From positions 5,031,559 through 5,095,558 of the forward strand of contig NZ_CP089746.1 of assembly GCF_029541745.1 (NCBI RefSeq): a stretch of 64,000 nucleotides of DNA, read 5' to 3'. This stretch comes from Streptomyces sp. LX-29 (GTDB taxonomy: Bacteria; Actinomycetota; Actinomycetes; Streptomycetales; Streptomycetaceae). Shown piece by piece: positions 16,396 through 25,645 of this stretch. The notes under the pieces are model-generated. The model had not been told where the DNA came from and made no database searches. It saw only the letters and a list, made by a program, of their open reading frames with translations. Within the stretch, counting starts at the first letter, position 1. Each line of letters opens with the position of its first letter. Position numbers and translations under genes: made by a program.

Positions 16396-16989
16396 ATGGC
16401 ACCGCGCATCCTGCTCGCCCGGCACGGTCAGACGGAGTGGTCGCTGAGCGGCCGCCACACCGGCCGTACCGACATCCCGCTCCTGGACGAGGGTCGGCGC
16501 GGCGCCAAGCTCCTGGGCGAGCGGCTGCACCGCGAGCCGTGGGCGGGGCTGCCGGGCGTGGAGGTGCGCACCAGCCCGCTGGTGCGGGCCAAGGAGACCA
16601 GCGAGCTGGCCGGCTTCGGCGACCGGGCCCGGGACTGGGACGCGCTGATGGAGTGGGACTACGGCGCGTACGAGGGCCTGACCCCCGCCCAGATCAAGGC
16701 GGACCGGCCCGGCTGGCTCATCTGGCGCGACGGGGTCCCCGAGGGCGAGACCCTGGCGCAGGTGGCCGCGCGGGCCGACCTGGTGATCGCGTGGGCGCGC
16801 GGCGAGGACCGCGATGTGCTCGTCTTCGCCCACGGCCACATCCTGCGGACCCTCGCCGCCCGCTGGCTGGGCCTCGACGCCTCCTTCGCCGCCCGGCTGC
16901 GCCTGGAGCCCACCTCGCTGTCCATCCTGGGCTGGGCCTACGGCGAGCCGGCCATCGAGCGGTGGAACGACACCGGACACCTGGCCTAG
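16396..16989 (+). CDS. Histidine phosphatase family (phosphoglycerate mutase-like) protein
   Basis: 197 aa, ATG at 16396 with GAAAGG 8 bases upstream. The LLARHGQTEWS motif at residues 6-16 carries the catalytic phosphohistidine. The second His is in VFAHGHILR (around residue 145), and the proton-donor region is MEWDYGAYEG. The length fits broad-specificity acid phosphatases rather than the 230-250-aa glycolytic enzyme. Substrate unknown. It stands alone. Confidence 0.92.
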   Translation: MAPRILLARHGQTEWSLSGRHTGRTDIPLLDEGRRGAKLLGERLHREPWAGLPGVEVRTSPLVRAKETSELAGFGDRARDWDALMEWDYGAYEGLTPAQIKADRPGWLIWRDGVPEGETLAQVAARADLVIAWARGEDRDVLVFAHGHILRTLAARWLGLDASFAARLRLEPTSLSILGWAYGEPAIERWNDTGHLA

Positions 16990-17338
16990 CCCCGCCGCCC
17001 GCCCGCCCCCGGCCGCCGCGCGGCACCCCCGCGCGGGGAGCCCGTGCGGCGTGGGGCGGGCGGTTTCCCTCCGTACGACGGCCCGCGCGGGGCCGTGCCG
17101 CGGCCCCCTCGGCGCCCGATGCCGGCCGGTCTCGGCTCGGGCGGGCACTCCGCGGGTCCCCCACGGCACCGCCCGCGTCGGTCGCACCAGCCGCGTCGGT
17201 GGCACGCCCCGCGTCGCTCGCACCGCCGGCTTCGGCCGTCTCACCCTGAGGAGTCGTCGCCCGCGCGGGGCGGGGCGGCCCGGACCGCTGTGGGCGGACG
17301 ACGCCCTACCGTTCCCGCACGGGTCCACCCCGCGCGGA
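16990..17338. other. Gene-free interval between convergent genes
   Basis: 349 bp with no coding signal. It holds short imperfect repeats of CGCGTCGGTCGCACC type around 17175-17230. No convincing terminator was found. Confidence 0.4.
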
Positions 17339-18973
17339 TCACGCCGGGTGGCCGGCCGCCGCATACCGGGCGAGGAAGTCGGCGACGGTCGCGTTGCGCG
17401 CGTAGGCGCGGAGGGTGCGGGCGGCGCTGCCGAGCATGGCGCGGATACGGCTGGACTGGACGCGGGAGAGCAGGTCCTGGGTGCGCCGCGCCTCCAGGGC
17501 GGCCTCTTCGGGGCGGCCGCTGCCGGCCAGGTCGGCGGCGAGCTCTGCGGTGAACAGCGCGATGTTCCGCGCGAAGTGCGGTTTCTGGAGGTCGACGGCG
17601 CGCCGCGCGTGCTCGGCCGCCCGCCGCCAGTCGCCCAGCGCGGACCAGACCTGCGCCTCCAGGCCCTCCAACTCCGCCTCGCCGTAGAAGGTCATCCACT
17701 CCGGGTCGGCGGCCGAGGGGCCCCGCCCGAAGAGCCGCTGCGCCCGCAGCAGCGCGTGCTCGCACGCCGTGCGGTCGGCCAGCCCGGCCCAACCGCCCGC
17801 CTCGCGCAGCGCGATCAGCGACAGCAGTCGGGGCGAGGCGAGGCCCCGCGCGGCGCCGTGTGCGGCCTGGGCCGCGCGCACCGCCTCGCGCGGTCGACCC
17901 ACATCGCGGGCGAGGAAGGCGATGTTGCAGAACGCGTGCGCCTCCAGCGCCCGATCGTCGGCGACCCGCGCGGTGGCCAGCGCCTCGGCGTAGTGCGAGC
18001 GGGCGTCGGCGAAGCGGCCGGAGTCGTGGGCGAGCCACCCCACCGAGATGGCGAGCTCGCCGGCCCCGGTGTGCAGCCGATCCGAGACCGACTGGCGTTG
18101 CGCTCCCGCGTCGAGGAGGGCGTAGGCGGTGCGCAGCGGCTGTGCGGAGCGCAGATAGAGCCCGTCGGCGCCGTAGCGGTCGTCGAACAGCCGGATGTGC
18201 CGCACCGCGTCCTCCACGGCGGCCGCCTCGGCCTCGCCGGCCCGGTGGTGGCCGCGGACCGGTCGGTCGGGCCAGGCGTCGCCGCCCTCCTCGCCGCCGT
18301 CCCGCCCGGGCATTCCCCAGGGGGTGGTGGCCACGGCGGTCGGGCCGCCGGTGATGAACGCGCGACGCAGCACGTCGCTCTCCTCGTAGACGTCGATGTC
18401 GGGGTCGGTGGGTGGGCCGGGGCGCGGATGCGCGGCGGCCGGATGTCCGGAATCGGCCGGGTAGGACGGGTCCTGTCCGAAGCCGGACGGCGATGGTGCG
18501 GAACCGACCGCGTACGCCCCGTCCACGCCGGCCATGCCTCTGTGCGCCGGGTCCTCGCGCTCCGCGCGGTCCCGCACGCTCCCGTTCATCGCGACCCCGC
18601 GCGCCGCGTAGCCGCGCACCGCCTCGCGCGGGGCGAATCCCAGGTCCGTGAGCGTCCGGCCGGGGAACATATGCCGGAACACCCGTTCGTACGCGTAGTT
18701 GGGGCAGCGGATCGCCCCGGACTCCACGCGCCCGATGTAGCGGGCGTCACACGACACCTGTTCGCCGATCTCGCGCGCGGCACGGCGCACGACGGCCGCG
18801 AACTCGGCGGGCGACAGCTGTCCGCGCAGCCGCCGGAACGCGGTGTTGGGCGAGGTGGCGGGGATCGGGCGCGGGGTCTGTGGGACGGGTGGAGCGGCGG
18901 GCGGAGCGGGGACGGGGGACGGTGGAGCGGAGGGCGACGACGAAGGCGACGAGGACCCGGGAAGCGGCGTCAT
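17339..18973 (-). CDS. TPR regulator of the Nsd type (HTH-like N-terminus + tetratricopeptide region)
   Basis: 544 aa from ATG 18973 with GGAAAGGG 8 bases upstream; an upstream in-frame ATG at 19018 lacks a ribosome site. A disordered Ser/Pro start leads to a helix-turn-helix-like region about 45-125 (FRRLRGQLSPAEFAAVVRRAA, RYIGRVESGAIRCPNYAYERV). A linker follows, then helical TPR-like repeats from ~230 to the end (ALEAHAFCNIAFLARDVGRPREA and similar). This layout resembles NsdB/NsdA, TPR proteins that repress antibiotic production in Streptomyces, but the exact match is from memory. Expected to be cytoplasmic. Confidence 0.85.
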   Translation of the reverse strand: MTPLPGSSSPSSSPSAPPSPVPAPPAAPPVPQTPRPIPATSPNTAFRRLRGQLSPAEFAAVVRRAAREIGEQVSCDARYIGRVESGAIRCPNYAYERVFRHMFPGRTLTDLGFAPREAVRGYAARGVAMNGSVRDRAEREDPAHRGMAGVDGAYAVGSAPSPSGFGQDPSYPADSGHPAAAHPRPGPPTDPDIDVYEESDVLRRAFITGGPTAVATTPWGMPGRDGGEEGGDAWPDRPVRGHHRAGEAEAAAVEDAVRHIRLFDDRYGADGLYLRSAQPLRTAYALLDAGAQRQSVSDRLHTGAGELAISVGWLAHDSGRFADARSHYAEALATARVADDRALEAHAFCNIAFLARDVGRPREAVRAAQAAHGAARGLASPRLLSLIALREAGGWAGLADRTACEHALLRAQRLFGRGPSAADPEWMTFYGEAELEGLEAQVWSALGDWRRAAEHARRAVDLQKPHFARNIALFTAELAADLAGSGRPEEAALEARRTQDLLSRVQSSRIRAMLGSAARTLRAYARNATVADFLARYAAAGHPA

Positions 18974-19191
18974 GGCCAGCCCTTTCCCTACGGTGATGCC
19001 GTTTCGGCGGAGCTGCACCGTACCGCCGCCGTCTTATACGACATCAGGACTTTGGCTACAAACCGGATATCTCACGCGCGATCTGCCATGAACTGCCATC
19101 CTTTATGAGGGCATTGCGCCGTAGCCGTTGACATGGTCAAGCGTTGAACCTGGCATATGTACGCGGTTACGAGCGTGAGGAGGGGTTTCCC

Positions 19192-19632
19192 TTGGCGAAG
19201 GCCCGAGTGGACTTCAACGGCTCGCGGACGCCGCCCCGGCACCTTCACGGCCCGCACGGCTTCCACGGCGACCAGCGGTGCGACCTCGTCACCGTCCCCG
19301 CCCGCCAGGGCCTGGAGGCGGTGGACATCCTGCGGCTGCGGGTCGGCGGCGGAGTGGGCCCGGTGCTGCACGACGGCGCGGGCGACACTCTGGGCTTCCT
19401 GGTGCCGCCCGGCACCGCGGCCGGCTGGGACCTACCGGGCAGCGCGTGCACCCAGACGTTCGGGCGCGCCCCGGTCGACGAGGGGCACGGTGCGGCGGAG
19501 CCCCCGGTGACCGGCACCGGCTGGCTGGTCCCCCCACACGCGACGTACATCCCGGCCACCGACCCCCAGGCGCTGCGCGAGGCGCTGGGCGAGGCGGCCC
19601 GGACCATCGAGGCCGTCGACCGCTGCCAGTGA
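19192..19632 (+). CDS. Conserved hypothetical protein, 146 aa
   Basis: TTG at 19192 is preceded by GAGGAGGGG at ideal spacing; the frame is open further upstream but without a ribosome site. Notable blocks are GPVLHDGAGDTLGFLVPPGTAAGWDLPG and GTGWLVPP, and its overall look resembles the short prim-pol-like protein at 9403-10083. No catalytic motif was identified. It is divergent from the TPR regulator. Confidence 0.75.
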   Translation: MAKARVDFNGSRTPPRHLHGPHGFHGDQRCDLVTVPARQGLEAVDILRLRVGGGVGPVLHDGAGDTLGFLVPPGTAAGWDLPGSACTQTFGRAPVDEGHGAAEPPVTGTGWLVPPHATYIPATDPQALREALGEAARTIEAVDRCQ

Positions 19633-19836
19633 CCCCGGCCTCGCCGGCGCGCGCCCGCGCGGTCACCTGGTGGCGTTCGCCCCCTCCGGCCACCCCTGGA
19701 CCGCCCCTCGGGCCACCCCGCCGGTGACCCGCCCGGTGACTCGCACGGCGCCGGCGTCCGAGACGCCGGCCGGCGACCGCGGCACCCGTCGCGCACGCCC
19801 CGCCGGGCCCTCGTCGCCCCGGGCGATACTGGACGC

Positions 19837-20709
19837 GTGGCGAAGAGCAGAGGCAGGCAAGGCCGGGGGCGGGCCCCCGAACCGGTCGCGGGACCGGTCG
19901 ACGGCGGCTGGGCGGAGCTGATACCCGACCGCGACCGCCCGCGCGGCTGGACCCTGCTGCTGGACGGCGCCCCCCAGTCCCATGTGGACCTGGACGACCC
20001 GGCCCATCTCGACTTCGAGTACCAGCGTCGGCTGGGCCACATCGCCGATCTCGCCACCCCGACCGGCGACCGCGGCCTCCACGCCGTGCACCTGGGCGGC
20101 GGGGCCTTCACCCTCGCCCGCTACGTCGCGGCCACCCGGCCCCGCGCCACCCAGCAGATCGTCGAAGTCGACACCGCGCTCATCCGGTTCGTCCGGGAGC
20201 ATCTGCCGCTGGACCGCGGCTGGCGCGTCCGGGTGCGCGGGATGGACGCGCGGGCCGGGCTCGCCAAGGTGACCGACGGCTCCGCCGACCTGATCATCGC
20301 CGACGTCTTCAGCTCCGCCCGCACCCCCGCCCACCTGACCAGCACCGAGTTCGTGCGCGAGGTGCGGCGCGCGCTGCGCCCCGGCGGGCTGTACGCGGCG
20401 AACATCGCCGACGGTCCGCCGCTGGCCCACCTCAAGGCGCAGATCGCCACGGTGCGCACGGAGTTCCCCGAGCTGTGCCTGATGGCCGACCCCGCCGTGC
20501 TGCGCGGACGACGCTTCGGGAACGCGGTGCTGCTCGCCTCCGACCAGGAGCTGCCGGTGGCCGAGCTGCGCCGCCGGGCGGCGGGTGACCCGCACCCCGC
20601 GCGGGTGGAGCACGGCCGGGCGCTGCTGGAGTTCACCGGCGGCGCGGCGGCGGTGACCGACGCCGGCGCGGTCGCCTCGCCCGCACCGCCGCCCGGGGTG
20701 TTCCGCTAG
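19837..20709 (+). CDS. Spermidine synthase-like / class I methyltransferase-fold protein
   Basis: 290 aa from a GTG at 19837 with no Shine-Dalgarno; GATACT ends 6 bases upstream, fitting a leaderless transcript. The Rossmann core has HAVHLGGGAFTLARYVAA (cofactor loop), QQIVEVDTALIRFVREHL (acidic end of strand 2) and DLIIADVFSSARTPAHL. Such proteins are commonly annotated as spermidine synthases. The Streptomyces versions with a basic N-terminus usually lack proof of polyamine activity. No speD-like partner is nearby, so function is uncertain. Confidence 0.85.
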   Translation: MAKSRGRQGRGRAPEPVAGPVDGGWAELIPDRDRPRGWTLLLDGAPQSHVDLDDPAHLDFEYQRRLGHIADLATPTGDRGLHAVHLGGGAFTLARYVAATRPRATQQIVEVDTALIRFVREHLPLDRGWRVRVRGMDARAGLAKVTDGSADLIIADVFSSARTPAHLTSTEFVREVRRALRPGGLYAANIADGPPLAHLKAQIATVRTEFPELCLMADPAVLRGRRFGNAVLLASDQELPVAELRRRAAGDPHPARVEHGRALLEFTGGAAAVTDAGAVASPAPPPGVFR

Positions 20710-20769
20710 CCCGCCCTTCCCCGCGTGCGCCGTGCGGCGGCACTCCCGCCGCCCGTGGCGCCGCGCGGC

Positions 20770-21297
20770 TCAGTCCTGCACGACCTGCACCCGCGGCGGA
20801 TGGCCGTTCCAGGTCGCGAAGACCGAGGTCGTCTCCTCGTCCGAGACGAAGTCCACCCGGATCCAGGCGCTCTGCGTCCACACCCGCATCTGCCACTCCG
20901 CGTCCGGCGTCGCCGAGACCAGGGTGGCCGAGCTCGTCCCGAGGTCGAAGACGACCCGGCCGCCCTTGACCGAGTAGTTCTTCACCTTCCCGCCGTCCGC
21001 GCGGGGCCGGGACGGCGGCCTCGGGGGTGAGGGCGCGGCCGGCCGCCGGGTCGCGGGCCCGGACCGGCGGGGCGGCGTGGGGGAGTCCACCGAGGGCGGT
21101 TTGGGGCGGTGGGTGGAGGAGGCCAGCTCGGGGGAGGCCGTCGGTAGCGCGGCATCGGAGATGGGCAGCGCGCGTGGCGGCTCGTACGCGGTGCCCGTCA
21201 GCACCGTGCGCACGCCGTACCAGGACACCGCCATTGCCGCGCTCGTGGCCAGCGCCCAGGCCAGCGCGTGCAGAAGACCTCGTCGCATCCGGCTCAT
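20770..21297 (-). CDS. Membrane-anchored protein divergent from two-component system
   Basis: 175 aa, ATG at 21297 with GAGG 4 bases upstream. One membrane segment (residues 8-28, ALAWALATSAAMAVSWYGV) is followed by a Pro/Ser-rich extracytoplasmic linker to ~100. The compact C-terminal domain (KNYSVKGGRVVFDLG, WQMRVWTQSAWIRVDF) looks beta-stranded. It may be a surface sensor or accessory for the adjacent kinase. Family not recognised. Confidence 0.8.
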   Translation of the reverse strand: MSRMRRGLLHALAWALATSAAMAVSWYGVRTVLTGTAYEPPRALPISDAALPTASPELASSTHRPKPPSVDSPTPPRRSGPATRRPAAPSPPRPPSRPRADGGKVKNYSVKGGRVVFDLGTSSATLVSATPDAEWQMRVWTQSAWIRVDFVSDEETTSVFATWNGHPPRVQVVQD

Positions 21298-21330
21298 ACT
21301 GCCTCACTCGAATGGCGTACGGTGCCGCCC

Positions 21331-22113
21331 ATGGCAAGAGTGCTGGTCGTCGAGGACGACCCGTTCGTGCGCTCCGCCCTCATCCGGCAGCTGACAGAGG
21401 CGTCCCACACCGTACGCAGCGTCGGCACCGCACTGGAGGCGTTGCGCGAGGTGGCGCACGTCGGCTTCGACGTGGTCATCCTCGATCTCGGCCTGCCCGA
21501 TCTGGACGGGGCGCAGGCGTTGAAGATGCTGCGTGGCATCACCGATGTGCCGGTGATCGTGGCCACCGCGCGGGACGACGAGGCGGAGATCGTCCGACTG
21601 CTCACCGACGGTGCCGACGACTACCTGGTCAAACCGTTCTCGGTCGCGCACCTGACGGCCCGCATGGCCGCCGTGCTGCGTCGCGCGCGCGGCGGGGCGG
21701 GGGCCGGAGGCGGCTGGGCCGGCGGTGAGCCGGAGCCCTCGCGAGTGCTGCGGGTGGGTGGGCTGTCCATCGATCCGCTGCGCCGCCAGGCCGAACTCGA
21801 CGGCGCCCCGCTGGACCTGACCCGGCGCGAGTTCGACCTGCTGGCCTTCCTGGCCGGGCGGCCCGGCGTCGTGGTGGCGCGCAAGGAGCTGCTGGCCGAG
21901 GTCTGGCAGCAGTCCTACGGTGACGACCAGACCATCGACGTCCATCTGTCCTGGCTGCGCCGCAAGCTCGGTGAGACGGCCGCGAGGCCGCGCTACCTGC
22001 ACACCCTGCGCGGGGTCGGGGTCAAGCTGGAGCCCCCGCCGGACGCGTCGCCCCAACCCCCGCCGCTGCCGCCCTCGCACCGGCCTCCGTCGCATCCGGA
22101 GCCGGGCCTGTGA
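21331..22113 (+). CDS. OmpR-family response regulator
   Basis: 260 aa, ATG at 21331. The receiver domain begins RVLVVEDDPFVRSAL (phosphorylation site in VVILDLGLPDLDG, signature Lys in DDYLVKPFS). The winged-helix DNA-binding domain runs about residues 145-235 (LTRREFDLLAFLAG, QTIDVHLSWLRRKLG, YLHTLRGVGVKL). A Pro-rich tail follows. No obvious ribosome site precedes the ATG, and TACGGT lies about 9 bases upstream. Its stop overlaps the kinase start (GTGA). Confidence 0.93.
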   Translation: MARVLVVEDDPFVRSALIRQLTEASHTVRSVGTALEALREVAHVGFDVVILDLGLPDLDGAQALKMLRGITDVPVIVATARDDEAEIVRLLTDGADDYLVKPFSVAHLTARMAAVLRRARGGAGAGGGWAGGEPEPSRVLRVGGLSIDPLRRQAELDGAPLDLTRREFDLLAFLAGRPGVVVARKELLAEVWQQSYGDDQTIDVHLSWLRRKLGETAARPRYLHTLRGVGVKLEPPPDASPQPPPLPPSHRPPSHPEPGL

Positions 22114-23573
22114 GATGGGCACTGGTCAAGGTCTCACTAGCCGTCACCGTGATGGTGGTGCTGGCCTTCGCCGTGCCGCTCGGGCTGGTGGTCAAGGAGC
22201 TGGCGAGGGACCGGGCGTTCACCGACGCCGAGCGGCAGGCGGCCCAGATCCGCCCCGCACTCGCCATCACCACCGACCGCGGCCAGCTGGAACGGGCCGT
22301 CGCCAGCTCCCAGGCGGGTGGTGACGGCCGGATGGCGGTCCATGTGCCGGGCACCGAGGAGCTCCACGACGGACGGCGTGACGGCGCCCACGGCGGCTCC
22401 CGCCACGGGCTGGTCGACGGTACGCGCGAGGGCCCCCACGACGCGTACGTCGTCGGCGAGCGGCGTGCCGACCCGCGCGTCGTGGAGGTGGCCCGGCGCG
22501 GTCGCTCCACCATCACCCCCGTGCCCGGCGGCTACGCGCTGCTCCAGCCGACCGCGCTGAGCGCTCGTGAGTTCGCGGTCGTCGAGGTGTTCGTGCCGCA
22601 CCGCGCGGTCAGCAACGGCGTCACCACCTCCTGGGTGATCCTGACCGGTGTCGGCTTCGCCCTGATCGCCGGCTCCGTGGCCACCGCCGACCGACTCGGC
22701 CTGCGCCTGGTGCGCCCGGCGGAGCGGCTCGCCCGGGCGGCGCAGGAGCTGGGCGACGGTCGGCTGGGCGTACGGGTGCGCGAGGACGGCCCGGCCGAAC
22801 TGCGCGCGGCCGCCGTCGCGTTCAACTCCATGGCCGACCAGGTGGTGCAACTCCTCGCCAGCGAGCGGGAGCTGGCCGCCGACCTTTCACACCGACTGCG
22901 CACCCCGCTGACCGTCCTGCGGCTCAACGCCGCCTCCCTGGGCGAGGGCCCGGCCGCCGACCAGACCCGCGCCGCCGTCGCCCAGCTGGAGCGCGAGGTG
23001 GACCAGCTGATCCGCACCGCGCGGGAGGCCAAGACGCACGCCCCCGTCGGCTGCGACGCCTGCGAGGTCATTCGCGAGCGGATGGACTTCTGGTCCGCGC
23101 TCGCCGAGGACGAGGGGCGTACGGTGCGGCTCGCCGGCGTCTCCGAGACCGCGTGGGTGCCGGTCGCCCGTACCGAACTCGTGGCCGCGCTCGACGCGAT
23201 GCTCGGCAACGTCTTCCGACACACCTCCGAGGGCACCGCCTTCGCGGTGGACGTGCACCGCAGTGAGGAGGCGGTGATCGTGCTGGTCTCGGACGCCGGC
23301 CCGGGCATCGCGGACCCGGACGCCGCGCTGCGCCGCGGCCACGGCGACGGCGGGCCCGGCTCCACCGGCCTCGGCCTGGACATCGTGCGCCGGGTCGCCG
23401 AGTCCACCGGCGGAGACGTGCGGATCGGCCGCTCGGTGCTCGGCGGTACGGAGGTGCGGGTCTGGCTCGCGCTCCACGGGAACGGGGGCTCGCGCAGGGG
23501 GCGCCGCATGTCGCGCGCGGCCCGCGCGGGGCGCTTCCGGCGCGGCCGCGCCCGGCGCCCGTCCCAGGTCTGA
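22110..23573 (+). CDS. Sensor histidine kinase of the two-component pair
   Basis: 487 aa from GTG 22110, overlapping the regulator stop by 4 bases. The first membrane span is ~6-28 and the second ~173-195, enclosing a periplasmic sensor region of ~145 residues. A HAMP segment (~195-250, RLVRPAERLARAAQEL) leads to the H-box ELAADLSHRLRTPLTVLRL. The ATP-binding domain has the N-box AMLGNVFRHT, G1 VSDAGPGIAD and G2 STGLGLDIV. The sensor part is Gly/His/Arg rich (DGRRDGAHGGSRHG), which could bind metal. The basic tail is variable. Confidence 0.92.
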   Translation: MRWALVKVSLAVTVMVVLAFAVPLGLVVKELARDRAFTDAERQAAQIRPALAITTDRGQLERAVASSQAGGDGRMAVHVPGTEELHDGRRDGAHGGSRHGLVDGTREGPHDAYVVGERRADPRVVEVARRGRSTITPVPGGYALLQPTALSAREFAVVEVFVPHRAVSNGVTTSWVILTGVGFALIAGSVATADRLGLRLVRPAERLARAAQELGDGRLGVRVREDGPAELRAAAVAFNSMADQVVQLLASERELAADLSHRLRTPLTVLRLNAASLGEGPAADQTRAAVAQLEREVDQLIRTAREAKTHAPVGCDACEVIRERMDFWSALAEDEGRTVRLAGVSETAWVPVARTELVAALDAMLGNVFRHTSEGTAFAVDVHRSEEAVIVLVSDAGPGIADPDAALRRGHGDGGPGSTGLGLDIVRRVAESTGGDVRIGRSVLGGTEVRVWLALHGNGGSRRGRRMSRAARAGRFRRGRARRPSQV

Positions 23574-24168
23574 CCCTGGGCGGGACGCGGGGGTGACGCC
23601 GGGCGGGACGCGGCTGTGACCGCCGGGCGGGACGACGAGGTGGACACCGGGCTGGAAGCGCGTACCTGGCGGGACCGCCTGGACGCGGGTATGGCCGCCG
23701 AGCGGGGTCGCGGGGGTTGACGCCGGCTGAAAGCGGGTGCATGGCGGGGACCGCCGGGCTGGAGGCGGGTGCCTGGCAGGACTGCCGGGCCGGCAGCCGG
23801 TGTGACCGCCGGGCGGGACCGGGAGGGTGAACGCCGGCGAGGACGCCTCCGCGACCGCCGGGCCGGGCGACGGGCGTCCCTGCCGGTGCGGGCACGGGGA
23901 CGCCTGTCGGGACGGCGACAACGGGTGTGCGCGTACCGCCCGCGCCCCGCATTCCGACGCTCTTTCAGAGGCCGGTCCGATGCCTCGTCAGAGTCGCTGC
24001 GGGCGTGCCGCGGAGCTCCTCTGAGGGTCAGCTTTAATCGCGGCCGATGGCTTCCTTAAGCGCGCCATAAGAAGTGCGTCCGCAGCCCCGATCCGGTCAT
24101 TTGCCTGATTCGTTCTCGCTAGCGTGCTGCTCGCACTCACCCCCGACATATGACAGGCAGGCAATGCG
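23574..24168. repeat. Gene-free interval with degenerate direct repeats upstream of chitinase
   Basis: From 23574 to about 23830 the sequence is built from imperfect ~25-35-bp units around the words CCGGGCGGGAC and TGACGCCGG. The remaining ~340 bp is lower in G+C and should hold the chitinase promoter. I saw no DasR-like TGGTCTAGACCA word here. Open frames in the interval have no domain. Confidence 0.6.
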
Positions 24169-25587
24169 ATGGGTTCCTCCCAACACCGTCGACGCATGAG
24201 CCGAAGGGCGCAGCTGATAGGCGCCGGCGTCGTCGTGGCGATCGCGACGGGTGGGGCGTTCGCGCTCACCGGCACCGCCCAGGCCGCGTCGGTCGGCGCC
24301 GCCTACTCCACGACCAGTCACTGGTCGAACGGCTACACCGGCCAGTACGTCATCACCAATGACACCGACCGGGAGCTGTCCGGCTGGACTCTGAAGTTCA
24401 CCCTCCCGGTCGGGACCAAGGTGACCTCGGTGTGGAACGGCAAGCACACCGTCAGCGGGGGGAACATCACCGTCAAGCCGGAGAGCTGGAACGGGACCAT
24501 CGCCCCGGGCAAGTCCGTGACGGTCGGCTTCGTCGCCTCCGCCACGACCGGCAAGGCCCTGGCCCCCGTCGAGTGCGTGATCAACGACGCGAAGTGCTCG
24601 GCGGGCGACGGGCCCGCGCCGCGGCCGAGCACCTCCGCCCCGCGACCCACCCCCACGCCGACCAGCTCGCAGACGCCGGCCCCCGGTGGCAAGGCCGGCC
24701 GGTTCGCCCCGTATGTCGACACCTCCCTCCACCCCGCCTACGACCTGCTCGGCACCGCCAAGAAGACCGGGGTGAAGACCTTCAACCTGGCCTTCGTCAC
24801 GTCCGGCGGCGACTGCACGCCGAAGTGGGGCGGGGTGACCGACCTCGGCGCCGACGCCGTCGCCAAGCAGATCGGCGAACTGCGCAAGGCCGGCGGGGAT
24901 GTGCGGGTCTCCTTCGGCGGCGCCGCGGGCTCCGAGCTGGGCCTGGTCTGCTCCTCGGCCTCGGAGCTCGCCGCCGCGTACGGCAAGGTGGTGGACGCGT
25001 ACAAGCTCACCAAGGTCGACTTCGACATCGAGGGGGGCGCGCTCCCCAACACGGTCGCCAACACCCGCCGCGCGAAGGCCATCGCCCAGCTCCAGAAGAA
25101 GCACCCCGGCCTCGACGTCTCGTTCACCCTGCCGGTGATGCCCACCGGGCTCACCCAGGACGGCGTGAACCTGGTCGAGGACGCCAAGAAGAACGGCGTG
25201 GCCGTCTCCGCGGTCAACATCATGGCCATGGACTACGGTTCGTCCTTCACCGGCGACATGGGGCAGTACGCGATCGAAGCCGCCACCGCCACCCAGGCGC
25301 AGGTCAAGGGAGTGCTGGGGCTCAGCGACGCGGCCGCCTGGAAGGCCGTGGCGGTCACCCCGATGATCGGCGTCAACGATGTGGCCGTGGAGGTCTTCAA
25401 GGTCGACGACGCCAAGCAGCTGGTGGACTTCGCCCGGTCCAAGGGGATGGGTTGGCTGTCGATGTGGTCCGCGACGCGCGACAAGCAGTGCCCCGGCGGC
25501 GCGCAGAACCACGCCTCGCCGACCTGTAGCTCCATCGTCCAGGACGATCACGCGTTCACCAAGGCGTTCGCCGCCTACCAGGGCTGA
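24169..25587 (+). CDS. Secreted chitinase: CBM2 + GH18
   Basis: 472 aa. The signal peptide ends about residue 39 (TAQA/AS). The carbohydrate-binding module CBM2 (~41-143) has conserved Trp and Asn residues (GYTGQYVITNDTDRELSGW). A Pro/Thr/Ser linker (~146-175) leads to a GH18 domain (~178-472). The catalytic DxDxE motif is VDFDIEGG with D284, D286 and E288, and the SxGG strand is VRVSFGGAAGS. GH18 enzymes cleave chitin by substrate-assisted catalysis. The ATG at 24169 has only a weak AGGCAGG upstream. The hexosaminidase and GlmS in this window act on the same sugar stream. The gene is followed by an unusual hairpin array. Confidence 0.95.
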   Translation: MGSSQHRRRMSRRAQLIGAGVVVAIATGGAFALTGTAQAASVGAAYSTTSHWSNGYTGQYVITNDTDRELSGWTLKFTLPVGTKVTSVWNGKHTVSGGNITVKPESWNGTIAPGKSVTVGFVASATTGKALAPVECVINDAKCSAGDGPAPRPSTSAPRPTPTPTSSQTPAPGGKAGRFAPYVDTSLHPAYDLLGTAKKTGVKTFNLAFVTSGGDCTPKWGGVTDLGADAVAKQIGELRKAGGDVRVSFGGAAGSELGLVCSSASELAAAYGKVVDAYKLTKVDFDIEGGALPNTVANTRRAKAIAQLQKKHPGLDVSFTLPVMPTGLTQDGVNLVEDAKKNGVAVSAVNIMAMDYGSSFTGDMGQYAIEAATATQAQVKGVLGLSDAAAWKAVAVTPMIGVNDVAVEVFKVDDAKQLVDFARSKGMGWLSMWSATRDKQCPGGAQNHASPTCSSIVQDDHAFTKAFAAYQG

Positions 25588-25645
25588 GGGGCTTCCCGTT
25601 CCCTTCCTCTCCACTCCACGAAGACCCACCCCCCACCCCCACTGA

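Noticed and set aside
17044..17553. 169-aa + strand open frame after the histidine phosphatase
   Set aside because: Arg/Gly/Pro noise overlapping the end of the TPR regulator on the other strand; no start signal.
23769..24059. Possible small + strand genes before the chitinase
   Set aside because: Arg-rich frames within degenerate repeats, with no ribosome site or domain.
24060..24168. DasR site upstream of the chitinase
   Set aside because: No word close to TGGTCTAGACCA was found by eye in the promoter region.
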